DNA of 64,000 bases from Desulfosporosinus acididurans (GCF_001029285.1 NZ_LDZY01000008.1:124001-188000), one strand, 5' to 3'; shown: positions 54,583 to 63,531, numbered from the stretch's first letter. Numbers and translations: made by a program. The notes: a model not told the origin generated them from the letters alone.

Positions 54583-56100
54583 TCAAACCATAAACTTTGT
54601 TGCGAGGTGCATGATGTCTTCTTCAGTTTTGTTTTCTTCTTCCAAAATACCAGACATTCGGCCTTCGCACATGACCATAATCCTGTCGGACATGCCGATA
54701 AGTTCAGGCATTTCTGAAGAAATCATGATGATGCTTTTCCCTTGTTGGACTAACTCAGTAATAATTGAATAGATTTCAAACTTTGCACCAACATCAATTC
54801 CTCGTGTTGGTTCGTCAAGCATGAGAATCTCCGGTTCAGTTAGGAGCCATCTTGCGATCAATACTTTTTGCTGATTTCCTCCTGAGAGGTTTTTAATTTG
54901 TGTCTTCGCGGAGGGAGTTTTAATGCGCATCTGGTTAATACTATGCTGGACGTCCAGGCTCATCGCTTGTTGTTTTAACAAAAAGTAGGGACTGATATAC
55001 CGATTCATGTTGGCCATCACTGTATTTTCCACAATCGGAAGTACGGGGAAAATTCCCGTTGCCCGCCGCTCTTCTGTAAGTAGGGCTATTTTGTGTTTTT
55101 TGGCATCAATAGGCGATTTTATTTTTACGTGTTTTCCTTTGACAAAGATCTTTCCGGAAGAGACCGTTCTTAAGCCAAATAGGGCTTCGATCAGTTCCGT
55201 GCGCTGGGCTCCGACAAGCCCTCCAATACCTAAGATTTCACCTTGACGTAAATCGAAGGACACATCTTTGAAACCTTTGGGAAAGGGTGATGTCAGGCCT
55301 TCAACTCGCAGCACTGTTTCTCCCGGGGCATGATGACGTTCAGGATATCGTTGGGCTAAATCCCGTCCCACCATTTTGGAAATAATAAGATTAGTCGTTA
55401 ACTCTGCGGCAGGCCAAGAGCCGATACGCTGACCATCACGCATGATCGTTACTTCATCAGAAATCTCCAGGATCTCTTCGATTTTATGAGAAATGTAGAT
55501 GATAGAAACTCCTCTTTTCTTCAAAGAACGAATAATTTTAAAGAGTTGTTCTACCTCATTTCCCGTTAATGAGGAAGTGGGTTCATCCATGACAATCACT
55601 TTCGCTTGATAGGATACTGCTTTAGCGATCTCAATTGATTGGATTTTGGAGACGGATAAAGAGCCTACAAGCACGCGTGGGTCCAAGTCCATTTCCAGGT
55701 CTTTAAATATGGTCATTGAGTCTTCATACATTCGCTTATCATCGATTAACTTCAGGGGTCCTATCTTGGTGAGGGGAAAACGGCCGAGCCAGAGATTCTC
55801 CATCACACTTCTGCGGGGTACGGGATGAAGTTCTTGATGAATCATCGAGATTCCATGATCGAGGGCTGCTCTGGAATTTTCAATTTCAATGGTTTTTCCG
55901 TTTAAGAGAATTTCTCCTGCGTCAGGCTTATAGATTCCAAACAAGCATTTCATTAGAGTTGATTTTCCGGCACCGTTTTCACCCATCAAGGAGTGTACCG
56001 TACCGGGGCGAACTTGCAGGGTGACATTGTCAAGCGCTTTTACGCCGGGAAACTCTTTAGAAATGTTTTGCATTTCCAGTAAGAATTCATTTTCAGGCAT
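54583..56100 (-). CDS. mglA: Galactose/sugar ABC transporter ATPase with two ABC domains (MglA)
   Basis: 505-residue double ATPase. N-terminal cassette: GENGAGKSTLMKCLFG, LSVSKIQSIEIAKAVSY, VIVMDEPTSSLTGNE. C-terminal cassette is degenerate at Walker A (GGLVGAQRTELIEALFG, lacking GKS/T), with LSGGNQQKVLIARWLL and ILMLDEPTRGIDVGAK, as in all MglA/RbsA proteins. AGGAGGG upstream of the ATG. Confidence 0.95.
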   Translation of the reverse strand: MPENEFLLEMQNISKEFPGVKALDNVTLQVRPGTVHSLMGENGAGKSTLMKCLFGIYKPDAGEILLNGKTIEIENSRAALDHGISMIHQELHPVPRRSVMENLWLGRFPLTKIGPLKLIDDKRMYEDSMTIFKDLEMDLDPRVLVGSLSVSKIQSIEIAKAVSYQAKVIVMDEPTSSLTGNEVEQLFKIIRSLKKRGVSIIYISHKIEEILEISDEVTIMRDGQRIGSWPAAELTTNLIISKMVGRDLAQRYPERHHAPGETVLRVEGLTSPFPKGFKDVSFDLRQGEILGIGGLVGAQRTELIEALFGLRTVSSGKIFVKGKHVKIKSPIDAKKHKIALLTEERRATGIFPVLPIVENTVMANMNRYISPYFLLKQQAMSLDVQHSINQMRIKTPSAKTQIKNLSGGNQQKVLIARWLLTEPEILMLDEPTRGIDVGAKFEIYSIITELVQQGKSIIMISSEMPELIGMSDRIMVMCEGRMSGILEEENKTEEDIMHLATKFMV

Positions 56101-56175
56101 TTTTACCCTCCTGTGCTCCGTCCTTCCCTAAGATCTATAAGGATATAATGTGGCTGTAGATTGAAAAATCTAAAG

Positions 56176-56212
56176 AAGCAAGGGGGAATCGTGAAACATT
56201 GCCCCCTTGCTT
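56176..56212 (-). other. Intercistronic hairpin between mglB and mglA
   Basis: AAGCAAGGGGG pairs with CCCCCTTGCTT around a 15-base loop, lying 45 bases after the mglB stop. Such hairpins commonly protect the 3' end of the binding-protein mRNA or end part of the transcripts, giving more MglB than MglA and MglC. Confidence 0.7.
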
Positions 56213-56256
56213 TATACAATGTAATAATCAAGCCAAATGGTTTGCGAAGAAGAATA

Positions 56257-57297
56257 TTATTGGGCGTCTGCTATATTAGCCTTAGTAATTTTTTTGTAAG
56301 GAACCCACACATATTTGCCGTCAGTAATATCGTATCCTGTATTATCTTTACTGGGAGTCAATCCTTTAGCTAGGGCAACTGCCAGGTTAAGGGTCGCTGC
56401 ACCTTGATTCTTGGCATCATTTAAAACAGTTCCTAAAAGAGTTCCGTCTTTCAGTGCCTGCAGGCCGGGAGCTGTTGCGTCGACACCGACGACAGGCATA
56501 TATTTATTATTTGTGAAGTAACCTTTGGCTTTCAATGCTTCGATAGCACCTAAAGCCATATCATCGTTATTAGCAAGAACGGCTTCGATTTTATCTCCAT
56601 GAGAACCTAAGAAAGCAGCCATTTTATCCTGAGCTTTAGAACGATCCCACATTGCGGTGTCCTGAGCAAGTATGTTCACTTTGATTCCGGCATCTTCAAT
56701 TGCCTTTACAGAATATTTAGTACGGGCGATAGCGTCTTGATGTCCGGGTTCACCCTGGAGCATAACAATATCCATGACTCCGTCTTTGTTTTTGTCCATT
56801 TCCGGATGAGCCTTCCAATAATCTACGAGGATTTGTCCCTGCATGATGCCGGATTCTTCGGCTTTGGCACCAACATAATATACTTTGTCCCATTTGTTCA
56901 TATCATTAGTCTGAGGTTCGCGATTAAAAAAGACAACAGGAGTGTTTGCAGCTTTAGCCTTATCGATAATAACCCCGGCAGCGGTAAGGTCTACCGGATT
57001 TATTGCCAGAGCATTGACTTTCTTATTAATAAAGAGGTCTACTTTATCATTTTGCGTAGGCTGGGAGTTTTGACTATCTACGATGTCAACAGTGGCTTTC
57101 CCTTGAGCAGCATTGGAAATGGCATTGCGAACACCAGTCATGAACGTGTCATCAAACTTGTAGATAGCGACACCGATCGTGGGCTTTTTGTCCGATGTGC
57201 CTGATGAGCTTGAACTTGTGGTTGAGGTTGAGCCTGCACCACAGCCGGCTAAAAAGAGCATGGCTCCGGCGAGCATCGCTGGAAGAAGTTTTTTCAT
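56257..57297 (-). CDS. mglB: Galactose/glucose-binding lipoprotein (MglB)
   Basis: 346-residue extracytoplasmic binding protein anchored as lipoprotein: signal with lipobox LFLAGC (Cys about 20), then a serine-rich linker. The two-lobe periplasmic-binding fold matches E. coli MglB closely: IGVAIYKFDDTFM, LAINPVDLTAAG, VVFFNREP, YYVGAKAEESGIMQG, LQGEPGHQDAIART, DTAMWDRSKAQDKM, ANNDDMALGAIEALKA and TVLNDAKNQG. The calcium-binding loop DKNKDGVMDI is kept. Start at 57297 follows GGGAGG. A promoter lies at 57362-57391. Confidence 0.95.
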   Translation of the reverse strand: MKKLLPAMLAGAMLFLAGCGAGSTSTTSSSSSGTSDKKPTIGVAIYKFDDTFMTGVRNAISNAAQGKATVDIVDSQNSQPTQNDKVDLFINKKVNALAINPVDLTAAGVIIDKAKAANTPVVFFNREPQTNDMNKWDKVYYVGAKAEESGIMQGQILVDYWKAHPEMDKNKDGVMDIVMLQGEPGHQDAIARTKYSVKAIEDAGIKVNILAQDTAMWDRSKAQDKMAAFLGSHGDKIEAVLANNDDMALGAIEALKAKGYFTNNKYMPVVGVDATAPGLQALKDGTLLGTVLNDAKNQGAATLNLAVALAKGLTPSKDNTGYDITDGKYVWVPYKKITKANIADAQ

Positions 57298-57361
57298 TTG
57301 AATCCTCCCTTTAATTAGTTTTTTCACAAAATTGACTTAGTAAATTTAATTTCTTAAGTCT

Positions 57362-57391
57362 ATTATAGTGTTCGCTATTCTGAGTAGTCAA
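57362..57391 (-). promoter_or_regulatory. Sigma-A promoter of mglBAC
   Basis: On the minus strand TTGACT, 18 bases, TATAAT, about 65 bases before the mglB start. The remaining upstream stretch to 57669 is AT-rich; no clear cre or ROK operator was identified. Confidence 0.65.
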
Positions 57392-57669
57392 GGACTTTAT
57401 TTAAGCAGTTAGGTAAGCTCAAAAGGAACATTGTACCAAAAAGCTTTTAAAGTTAAGCGCTCTTCAAACATTATTAGTTCGTTAAATTAACCAAGTTAGT
57501 TATCACCATAGTGTATGCCTCCGCTTGAAGCCAGAAAAGGCCGTTCTGCTTGCGGAAAACAGTAAATAATTAAATAAAATGCCTGTCTTGTTGAAGGAGA
57601 ATAGTGACGATAAGGCGAATAAAGTGATATCTTGAAAAGAATAATAATACAATAGACGGAGGATTTTAA

Positions 57670-58512
57670 ATGAAGAGGATCGCACTGGTCACTGACAGTA
57701 CGGCCGACCTGACCGAAGAAATAACTAAAGAGTATGACATTTACGTCATTCCCTTGAAAGTTAACTTTGGTGATCAAGAGTTTTTAGATGATGAGCTTTC
57801 CAGCGATGAGTTTTATCGGCGCTTAACTATAGAAGAAAAGCTTCCCCAAACCTCCCAACCATCACCTGAAGTTTTTCGACGATTATATAGTAGGTTACTC
57901 GAAGAATATCAAGAGATTATTTCCATACACATCTCTTCTGCATTAAGCGGAACATTTAATGTGGCAAACTTGGCTAAAGAAAAGTTCAAAGAAAGGATAC
58001 ATCTTATCGACTCCAAAACTATTAGTCTCGGTATGGGCTTAATGCTGATCGAGGCTGCCCGAAACATCAAAGATGGATATGACGCCGGGTGGATTGTCAA
58101 TAATCTGGAGAAAGCCAGGAAAAATATCGAAACACTATTTACGCTGAATACCTTAGAATATCTGCAAAAAGGTGGTAGAATTGGCAGAGTCCAAGGCTTT
58201 ATGGGATCTCTTTTAAACCTAAAGCCGATTATTCGTGTGGGAGACGATGGAGTCTATCATACTTATGCTAAGGCCCACAGCCAGAAAAAATCGCTTGAAT
58301 GTGTAATTCAAGCTTTTCAGGATTTAGCCAAGGGGAGGAAACAAATCCGATTGGCTGTTGCACATGGAGCGGCAGAACAAGCTGGCCATTACCTTAAAGA
58401 AGCTTTAGAGAATGTATGTCAACTTCAAACAACGGTTTTCACACAGGTTGGGTCTGTTGTCGGTGTCCATACCGGTCCGGGAACAATAGGTGCCGCTGTT
58501 CAGTTTGATTAG
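57670..58512 (+). CDS. DegV-family fatty-acid-binding protein
   Basis: 280 residues, full-length DegV. Fatty-acid site and family motifs: VTDSTADLTEEITKEYDIYV (TDS-x-x-D), LPQTSQPSP, ISSALSGTF, IHLIDSKTISLGMG, LEYLQKGGRIGRVQG, and the C-terminal VGSVVGVHTGPGTIGAAV. Such proteins deliver fatty acids to the FakA kinase; FakA is not present here. Start follows GGAGG. Followed by a tiny membrane protein gene. Confidence 0.93.
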   Translation: MKRIALVTDSTADLTEEITKEYDIYVIPLKVNFGDQEFLDDELSSDEFYRRLTIEEKLPQTSQPSPEVFRRLYSRLLEEYQEIISIHISSALSGTFNVANLAKEKFKERIHLIDSKTISLGMGLMLIEAARNIKDGYDAGWIVNNLEKARKNIETLFTLNTLEYLQKGGRIGRVQGFMGSLLNLKPIIRVGDDGVYHTYAKAHSQKKSLECVIQAFQDLAKGRKQIRLAVAHGAAEQAGHYLKEALENVCQLQTTVFTQVGSVVGVHTGPGTIGAAVQFD

Positions 58513-58563
58513 TCAAGATTTGGCATTAATTCTGATGAAGATTTTTCCTTAAAGGTGATGACT

Positions 58564-58728
58564 ATGAAGTATATTGAGTTGGCAATCGCGATAGGAATAG
58601 TTTTACTTTTTGCTTATTGGTCGAGGTATTGCCGTCGTCGACCAGAAAGGAAAAAGGTCAAGAAAGCCTCGAAAATATATCCTTTAAAGAAAAGGTCGAG
58701 ACAAACAAAATTGCGCAGAATTAAATAG
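58564..58728 (+). CDS. Small basic membrane protein, 54 residues
   Basis: Short gene below usual size limits. It encodes MKYIELAIAIGIVLLFAYWS, then a strongly basic tail (CRRRPERKKVKKASK and KKRSRQTKLRRIK). The N-terminal helix (about 4-20) followed by positive charges predicts insertion with a cytoplasmic tail that might bind RNA, DNA or lipid. AAAGGTGAT precedes the ATG; 51 bases after degV and probably co-transcribed. Family unknown. Confidence 0.65.
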   Translation: MKYIELAIAIGIVLLFAYWSRYCRRRPERKKVKKASKIYPLKKRSRQTKLRRIK

Positions 58729-58807
58729 ATGGTTTTTAAGCTCTTCACTGCAGAGATCGCCAAACTATAGTCTATAACTCCGAAAAAGGAGTGTTATATA
58801 AATGAGT

Positions 58808-58855
58808 GACCTGGCTAAACTTTCTTGGAATAGATAGTTAACCAGGTCTTATTTT
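58808..58855 (+). terminator. Intrinsic terminator after degV and the small ORF
   Basis: GACCTGGCTAAACT pairs with AGTTAACCAGGTC (one bulge), followed by TTATTTT. An 11-codon frame (58802-58837, MSDLAKLSWNR) with a strong AAAGGAG site overlaps the hairpin. Beyond it, 58856-59027 shows nothing recognisable. Confidence 0.75.
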
Positions 58856-59027
58856 CGTTATATTTTCAGGCAGTATTGCTGCGCTACTGATGAACGTGAG
58901 TTTGTGTCCTGAATGGACATAATGACTTTGCAGCAAGATTGCTGAGCTATGACGTGTCGTAACTAAACCAGGCGGGCTTTGCAAAGACATAGGGTAAGAG
59001 TGTGAAGACGTGAATGCGGCTCTATAG

Positions 59028-59705
59028 TCATTGATCGTCAGAGATATCTATATTTGTCTTTTGGTTTTGCCTTGCTTTAACAATGAGATAGATACCGGAC
59101 AGGATGAGCAAAATTGGGATTAAACTGCTTTTAAGCATATAGTAATAATCCCAATTTCTAAATAATAGACGTACGAGATCAGAATTTTCTATAACTCGCA
59201 ATAGGCTAAGAAACCCAAGAACTGTAATAATGATGCCTAAGATGCGACGGTTCTTAAACAGCAACGAGTAATCAAACATTTGCTGCTCAAAGAGATCATG
59301 GTCGCACAGTAATTGACCTTCCGCCATTCTTCGCTTTAGACTATGGCTTTCAAAGAAACTAAAGAACCAAGTGGGGATTACGATTAAGGGGATAAAAAAA
59401 TCTAAATTAATATAATCGGCTATGACACATACACCCAAGGCGAGGATCATTAACTGCAAACCCCGCCGCATAAGCCCCATTTGCATATGAGCTGCACCAG
59501 GAATTAGGCTCGTACAGAAAAAGATGAATTTCTCGCTAAGGGATGACTTGTTTTTTGGCGGCAATTCGGAGAAAAGATTTTTTTGGATACATTGATGGCA
59601 GAGATTTTGGCCATCTATTTGAAGAGTACACTCTGGACATATTGGGTTTCTGCATTTTTCACAAAGAGCTTGGGCTTCTGCATTAGGGTGATACTTACAT
59701 TTCAT
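59028..59705 (-). CDS. B-box-type zinc-finger membrane protein
   Basis: 225 residues. N-terminal zinc ribbon of B-box type: CKYHPNAEAQALCEKCRNPI followed by CPEC and CHQC, giving eight Cys/His ligands. From about 60 on there are four or five membrane helices. It may sense or scaffold at the membrane; the function is unknown. It is the third gene after the ECF sigma and anti-sigma genes, 20 bases downstream of the latter, so probably part of that regulatory unit. Start follows AAGGAGG. Confidence 0.75.
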   Translation of the reverse strand: MKCKYHPNAEAQALCEKCRNPICPECTLQIDGQNLCHQCIQKNLFSELPPKNKSSLSEKFIFFCTSLIPGAAHMQMGLMRRGLQLMILALGVCVIADYINLDFFIPLIVIPTWFFSFFESHSLKRRMAEGQLLCDHDLFEQQMFDYSLLFKNRRILGIIITVLGFLSLLRVIENSDLVRLLFRNWDYYYMLKSSLIPILLILSGIYLIVKARQNQKTNIDISDDQ

Positions 59706-59725
59706 TAAATTAGGCCTCCTTCGAG

Positions 59726-60235
59726 TTATTGGTTACTTTTGTTTTGATTGTCAGTTAAAGTATCAATTTTTATAAGAAGAGTGTGGGCCAGCTGATTCAT
59801 TTTGGTGAAAGGGAGTATTATTTGCTTATTGAATCCACTATCTAATTGAGCAACTTGAGTGTTCAGCAAATTGGGAGATAAGGACGATAGGTTCAAGGCG
59901 AAAAGGAGGAATCCGGCTGCCATCATACTGAACCCCCAATTTCTTAGTTCAATATGATAGGATGAGGCCGTCTCTTTTTGAGTTGGTTCTTTGTTAGAGT
60001 CTGCTTGGTATCCGCTTTTAGTAATAGTTTTCATGATGTTGAGTTTGAGGTCTGGTGGAGGATCGAAATTGATTTTCCCCCTTGCTAAAAGTTCGGCAGT
60101 TTCTTGGATTTGCCAAAGGGCATTTTGACATTCAGAGCATTGGGCCAGGTGGCTGCTCATTTCATCAAGTTTTTGTCTATCTAAACTTTTCTTATAATAA
60201 CTGTGCCAATCATCCTTGCTTAGATAACAAGTCAT
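59726..60235 (-). CDS. Anti-sigma factor with zinc finger (zf-HC2) and one membrane helix
   Basis: 169 residues. The ZAS motif HLAQCSECQNAL (H-x3-C-x2-C), preceded by the usual helix, is near the N-terminus; one transmembrane helix at about 105-125 (NWGFSMMAAGFLLFALNLSS) and an outer C-terminal domain of about 45 residues follow. It would hold the ECF sigma factor at the membrane. Start at 60235 follows GGAGG by 8 bases and overlaps the sigma gene by 26 bases. Confidence 0.88.
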   Translation of the reverse strand: MTCYLSKDDWHSYYKKSLDRQKLDEMSSHLAQCSECQNALWQIQETAELLARGKINFDPPPDLKLNIMKTITKSGYQADSNKEPTQKETASSYHIELRNWGFSMMAAGFLLFALNLSSLSPNLLNTQVAQLDSGFNKQIILPFTKMNQLAHTLLIKIDTLTDNQNKSNQ

Positions 60236-60782
60236 GACCATCACCTCCTAATACTGAGTGTCTTAATTTTTCTTTCAGCATTTTGCGGGCTCGGAATAAG
60301 CGGGTTTCAATAGTCCTTTTTGAGGTATCCAATATATCTGCGATCTGCTGAGGACTAAAATCCTGGAAGTAGTATAAAATAAGTACAGTTCGGTAGATCT
60401 CATGTAAACTTCTAACCGCAGTCTGAATCTCTTCGGAAGATTCCTGGCGAAGAAGTATTTCTTCCGGACCTACACTTTTATCAAAGCGATTTTCTAAAGA
60501 AGCTGGCTCTATAAAGAGCGGCTTTTTTTTTCGAGACCAATCAAGGCAATGGTTAACGGCGATTCGGTAAAGCCATGTGGAAAAAGCCGAGCCTTGTTTA
60601 AATCTGGGAAGGCTGTTAAAGGTTTTGATAAAAATTTCTTGAGTGATGTCTTGGGCATCCTCAACGCTTTGAGTGTAGTAATAAGCGGTCCGGTATACTC
60701 CTGTTTGATAACGTTCAACGAGATCTTCAAATAGCCCCGCATTTCCATTTAGAATGCCGGTAATTAATTCGTTATCTTGCAA
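60210..60782 (-). CDS. ECF RNA polymerase sigma factor
   Basis: 190-residue sigma-70-family factor: region 2 (LVERYQTGVYRTAYYYTQSV, DAQDITQEIFIKTFNSLPRF, FSTWLYRIAVNHCLD) and region 4 (RTVLILYYFQDFSPQQIADI, DTSKRTIETRLFRARKML). SigW-like in size. TTG start preceded by GGCGGTGAT. Overlaps the cognate anti-sigma gene. No obvious ECF-type autoregulated promoter was found upstream. Confidence 0.93.
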   Translation of the reverse strand: MQDNELITGILNGNAGLFEDLVERYQTGVYRTAYYYTQSVEDAQDITQEIFIKTFNSLPRFKQGSAFSTWLYRIAVNHCLDWSRKKKPLFIEPASLENRFDKSVGPEEILLRQESSEEIQTAVRSLHEIYRTVLILYYFQDFSPQQIADILDTSKRTIETRLFRARKMLKEKLRHSVLGGDGHDLLSKQG

Positions 60783-60911
60783 ATATTTATCACCGCCTTA
60801 CTACTGATTAGACGTTCTAAAGCTCAGATATACGTCAAGGAATTTTAGCTTTTTTAAAAGAAATTATACCAGCCTTCCACGGCGTGACTATCCATATCAT
60901 GCCATGAAATG

Positions 60912-60928
60912 TGTTTAGCAAGTAAACA
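60912..60928. promoter_or_regulatory. Dyad upstream of the sigma-54 promoter
   Basis: TGTTTAGCAAGTAAACA has perfect TGTTTA/TAAACA arms. Centred about 100 bases before the -24 element, a normal distance for an enhancer-binding activator site; purely positional inference. Otherwise nothing was found in 60783-61018. Confidence 0.4.
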
Positions 60929-61018
60929 TAGTGTACCTGAATAAAACAAGGAACTCCTCAACTCATGTTAGGAGCTGTGAAAATAAAGAGTTTTAAGTTA
61001 GAGAGAGAGGAAAGTCAG

Positions 61019-61036
61019 TTGGCATACAAATTGCAA
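61019..61036 (+). promoter_or_regulatory. Sigma-54 (-24/-12) promoter
   Basis: TTGGCATACAAATTGCAA: GG and GC are exactly 10 bases apart inside TTGGCA and TTGCA boxes, matching the RpoN consensus. It lies about 77 bases before the ATG of the first ferredoxin gene. Transcription would need an NtrC-type activator, not found in this window. Confidence 0.8.
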
Positions 61037-61112
61037 TCAATTCGATTTAGAGAGAGCTAATACGATCGACAGAGGAGGAACTAAGCAATTTAAGAAAAAG
61101 GAGGAATCTTGA

Positions 61113-61946
61113 ATGTGCTGGGTATGTGAAAAATATGGTAAGGGCGGGAAATGGTATCTTAATCCGGAAAATTACGCTCGCCGCCTTTATAAAATTCGTA
61201 AAGAAGGTAAAGAGGCTGCAGGGGCAGATGCAGACCCCCAAGCGGCGGGAATGGGAGCAGGTGTGGTGGCGGAATTAGTGAAAGCGAGGATCAGTGGAGA
61301 CAGGGAATGGGAAAATGAAATTAAGCGAGAAGCTTTGGAACAGGCTTATCAAACACATTTTGGGCAGGTAGTTACCTTAGACGAATATTTGCAGATTTTA
61401 GACACGGCTTATCCTTTGGCCAAAATGACTTGTGGGTGTCGCCGTGTACAACGCGGTATGCCTGATGAAGAAAACTTCACCTGTATGGGGATAGGCCCAG
61501 GTATGTATAAATGGGAGCGCTGGCCTGAAACCTATCGAGGTGGTGTGGAATTTGTTACTCCCGCCGAAGCAAAAGAATGGGCAATGATGAATCATAAAGA
61601 AGGACGTGTTCAAACTGTTGACGTTTTTGGTACGCCCTATATTGGCGGATTATGCCAATGTGAATACCCGGGTTGTGTAGCAGTTCGGAATAGAATTGAC
61701 TACGATTTTAAGTTTTTATTAAAAGGACATTTTGTAGCCAAGGTTGATCGAGAAAAATGCACGGGTTGTAAAAGCTGTTTAGGGCGTTGTCAATTTAAAG
61801 CTCTAAACTTGGAAGTCTATACGAGTAAAGCCTATATCGATTTGGAGCAATGTTTTGGATGCGGACTTTGTGTGACGGCCTGCCCAAGCGGTGCTATACA
61901 ACTGCTTGAGCGGCAAAGTATGCCCGGATTAGCAGAAAATTGGTAA
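61113..61946 (+). CDS. Fe-S protein with C-terminal 2x[4Fe-4S] ferredoxin domain
   Basis: 277 residues, cytoplasmic. The N-terminus MCWVCEKYGKGGKWYLNPEN has a CxxC pair; the middle has further cysteines (MTCGCRRVQRG, FTCMGIG, LCQCEYPGC) that could bind one more cluster; the C-terminal domain is a dicluster ferredoxin, CTGCKSCLGRCQFKAL and CFGCGLCVTACPSGAI. The middle region is not a domain I can name. AAAAAGGAGG precedes the ATG. First gene of a six-gene operon behind a sigma-54 promoter; probably an electron carrier or redox subunit. Confidence 0.8.
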   Translation: MCWVCEKYGKGGKWYLNPENYARRLYKIRKEGKEAAGADADPQAAGMGAGVVAELVKARISGDREWENEIKREALEQAYQTHFGQVVTLDEYLQILDTAYPLAKMTCGCRRVQRGMPDEENFTCMGIGPGMYKWERWPETYRGGVEFVTPAEAKEWAMMNHKEGRVQTVDVFGTPYIGGLCQCEYPGCVAVRNRIDYDFKFLLKGHFVAKVDREKCTGCKSCLGRCQFKALNLEVYTSKAYIDLEQCFGCGLCVTACPSGAIQLLERQSMPGLAENW

Positions 61947-61959
61947 TGGAGGGAGTTAA

Positions 61960-62256
61960 ATGATTGCTCAAATAAATATCGATTATGCCTTATGTCGAGA
62001 TCCTTTAAATTGCCGCAAGTGTTTAAGCGTGTGCCCTTCTGTTGTTTTTGTCTGTGGGCCTACAAAAGTATGGAAAGGTCGGGAAAGCGATTCTCGTGAG
62101 TATAAAATTTTTGGTCGTTATTATGACAAGTGTTCCGGCTGCGGCGATTGTGTAAAGGTATGTCCTGCAAATGCTGTTCAGCTGATCTTTGTACCTCGTG
62201 AACAATTAGCCCGTAAGTTTCGTGAAGAACGAGCAGCTCAATTAAAGGAACGTTAG
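61960..62256 (+). CDS. Small 2x[4Fe-4S] ferredoxin-like protein
   Basis: 98 residues. First cluster motif CRDPLNCRKCLSVCPS is stretched at its start; second is CSGCGDCVKVCPANAV. A basic C-terminal helix (REQLARKFREERAAQLKER) follows. Ribosome site GGAGGG; 13 bases after the preceding ferredoxin gene. Likely partner electron carrier in the same complex. Confidence 0.85.
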   Translation: MIAQINIDYALCRDPLNCRKCLSVCPSVVFVCGPTKVWKGRESDSREYKIFGRYYDKCSGCGDCVKVCPANAVQLIFVPREQLARKFREERAAQLKER

Positions 62257-62294
62257 TTGTACATTAAGCTATTTCAGGATGGAGGGAGTATGGT

Positions 62295-62882
62295 ATGGAT
62301 TTGGATTTTAAAGTCTTGCAAAAAATCAAGGGTAACCCCAGTGCCGAGGTGGCACCTAATCGACGTTTGAAGGTAAACCCGGGACAAGACTATGTTTATG
62401 ATATGCCTAAGGAATTGATCTATAACGTTAATAAAGAATTTCCGCTGGAAAATATGCTTAAGCAAGTAACTGACGCCGGAGAAGAGTCTTTGTCTATTCA
62501 GGGAAGGAAATTCATGACTATTTTAATCAGAGAAGCCGATTCTGAAAGATTTCGGGATCGAACAGCTGAGATGATTGAAAAAGTCGCCCAACAAACAGGT
62601 ATACGTTTTCCCCATGTATTTGAGAGGTATATTGAATTGGGAATACTTGCGCTGCGTCCCCGAGATGCCTGGACGGTCACGGAGGCAACAACTAGGACTT
62701 TGAAAGTGCGCAGTTATAACTGTAGTTTAAGTAAACTTCTTGCTGAGAAAGGAGTTAATAATTGTGGCCTGTTTTGTTTGGCTGCAAACAAAACTGCAGC
62801 CGAAAGAATTGGAATAACATTAGATATAACTTGCGCTAAGGACAATATGGGGATTTGTGAGTTTACATATCGACCGCAGTAA
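62295..62882 (+). CDS. ATC-hydrolase/V4R-like cysteine-containing protein
   Basis: 195 residues, soluble. The C-terminal part CSLSKLLAEKGVNNCGLFCL, then GITLDITCAKDNMGICEFTY, resembles the L-2-amino-thiazoline-4-carboxylate hydrolase (ATC_hydrolase) and V4R small-molecule domains, in which such cysteines bind metal or substrate. The resemblance is a pattern match, not a firm assignment. N-terminal 90 residues unrecognised. Good ribosome site GGAGGGAG. Third gene of the operon. Confidence 0.5.
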   Translation: MDLDFKVLQKIKGNPSAEVAPNRRLKVNPGQDYVYDMPKELIYNVNKEFPLENMLKQVTDAGEESLSIQGRKFMTILIREADSERFRDRTAEMIEKVAQQTGIRFPHVFERYIELGILALRPRDAWTVTEATTRTLKVRSYNCSLSKLLAEKGVNNCGLFCLAANKTAAERIGITLDITCAKDNMGICEFTYRPQ

Positions 62883-62896
62883 AGGGGGCATTTAAG

Positions 62897-63094
62897 TTGC
62901 ATATTGGGCACAATCACGATGACATTGATCCGGAAAGCTTAGCTTTGAGGCATTATGGAGAGGGGATTTATCAAGAGTCATTGGGCAATTTCTCTGAGGC
63001 CTTAAATGAATATATGATGGCGAATGTATTAGATCCCAAGTTAGTGGCGGTTCAGAACAAACTTATCAGTTTGGGACAAAAATTAAGTCTTTAA
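62897..63094 (+). CDS. TPR-like mini-protein, 65 residues
   Basis: Starts MHIGHNHDDIDPESLALRHY (His-rich head) and contains one tetratricopeptide-like repeat: GEGIYQESLGNFSEALNEYM then ANVLDPK. TTG start after AAAGGGGG, 14 bases after the previous gene. Probably an assembly or docking factor for the neighbouring Fe-S proteins (inference). Confidence 0.7.
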   Translation: MHIGHNHDDIDPESLALRHYGEGIYQESLGNFSEALNEYMMANVLDPKLVAVQNKLISLGQKLSL

Positions 63095-63135
63095 ATTACC
63101 GGGAATATCGATCGAGGAAGGAAGGTAGAAGGCTT

Positions 63136-63531
63136 TTGCTAAGAAAAGAATTAATTGGCAGAGAGAGTGAGTCGATTGTAGTAAAGATTAAGCCCGAAGA
63201 AGTGCGCCGTTTTGCCGAGGCTACGGGAGTTCCTTATAATGATCGAGTTCCGCCAACATTCGTAGGTACACTGTTACATGCTTCCATCGATGGAGTTGAA
63301 TTGCCAATTGTCGGGATGATTCATGGTGAACAAAAAATAACCTATTCTCGTCAACTTCGAATTGGCGAAACTATTTCCTATAAAAAACGAGTTAAAGATA
63401 TTTATGATCGAAGCGGTAAACTTGGAAAAATGACGTTTATTGTGCTGGAGACGATTGGGTATGACTTAACCGGAGAATTAGTATTTTCCAGCAGTTCAAT
63501 TATTATTGCTCAGGGAAAGGAGGATGCCTAA
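63136..63531 (+). CDS. MaoC N-terminal-like (FAS1-type) dehydratase subunit
   Basis: 131-residue single hot-dog fold resembling the MaoC_dehydrat_N domain: KIKPEEVRRFAEATGVPYND, PPTFVGTLLH, GMIHGEQKITYSRQLRIGET. This half normally lacks the catalytic Asp-His pair and pairs with a catalytic hot-dog partner, here the next gene (TAATG overlap). TTG start. Together they would hydrate enoyl thioesters, like HadA-HadB of actinobacteria. Confidence 0.8.
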   Translation: MLRKELIGRESESIVVKIKPEEVRRFAEATGVPYNDRVPPTFVGTLLHASIDGVELPIVGMIHGEQKITYSRQLRIGETISYKKRVKDIYDRSGKLGKMTFIVLETIGYDLTGELVFSSSSIIIAQGKEDA

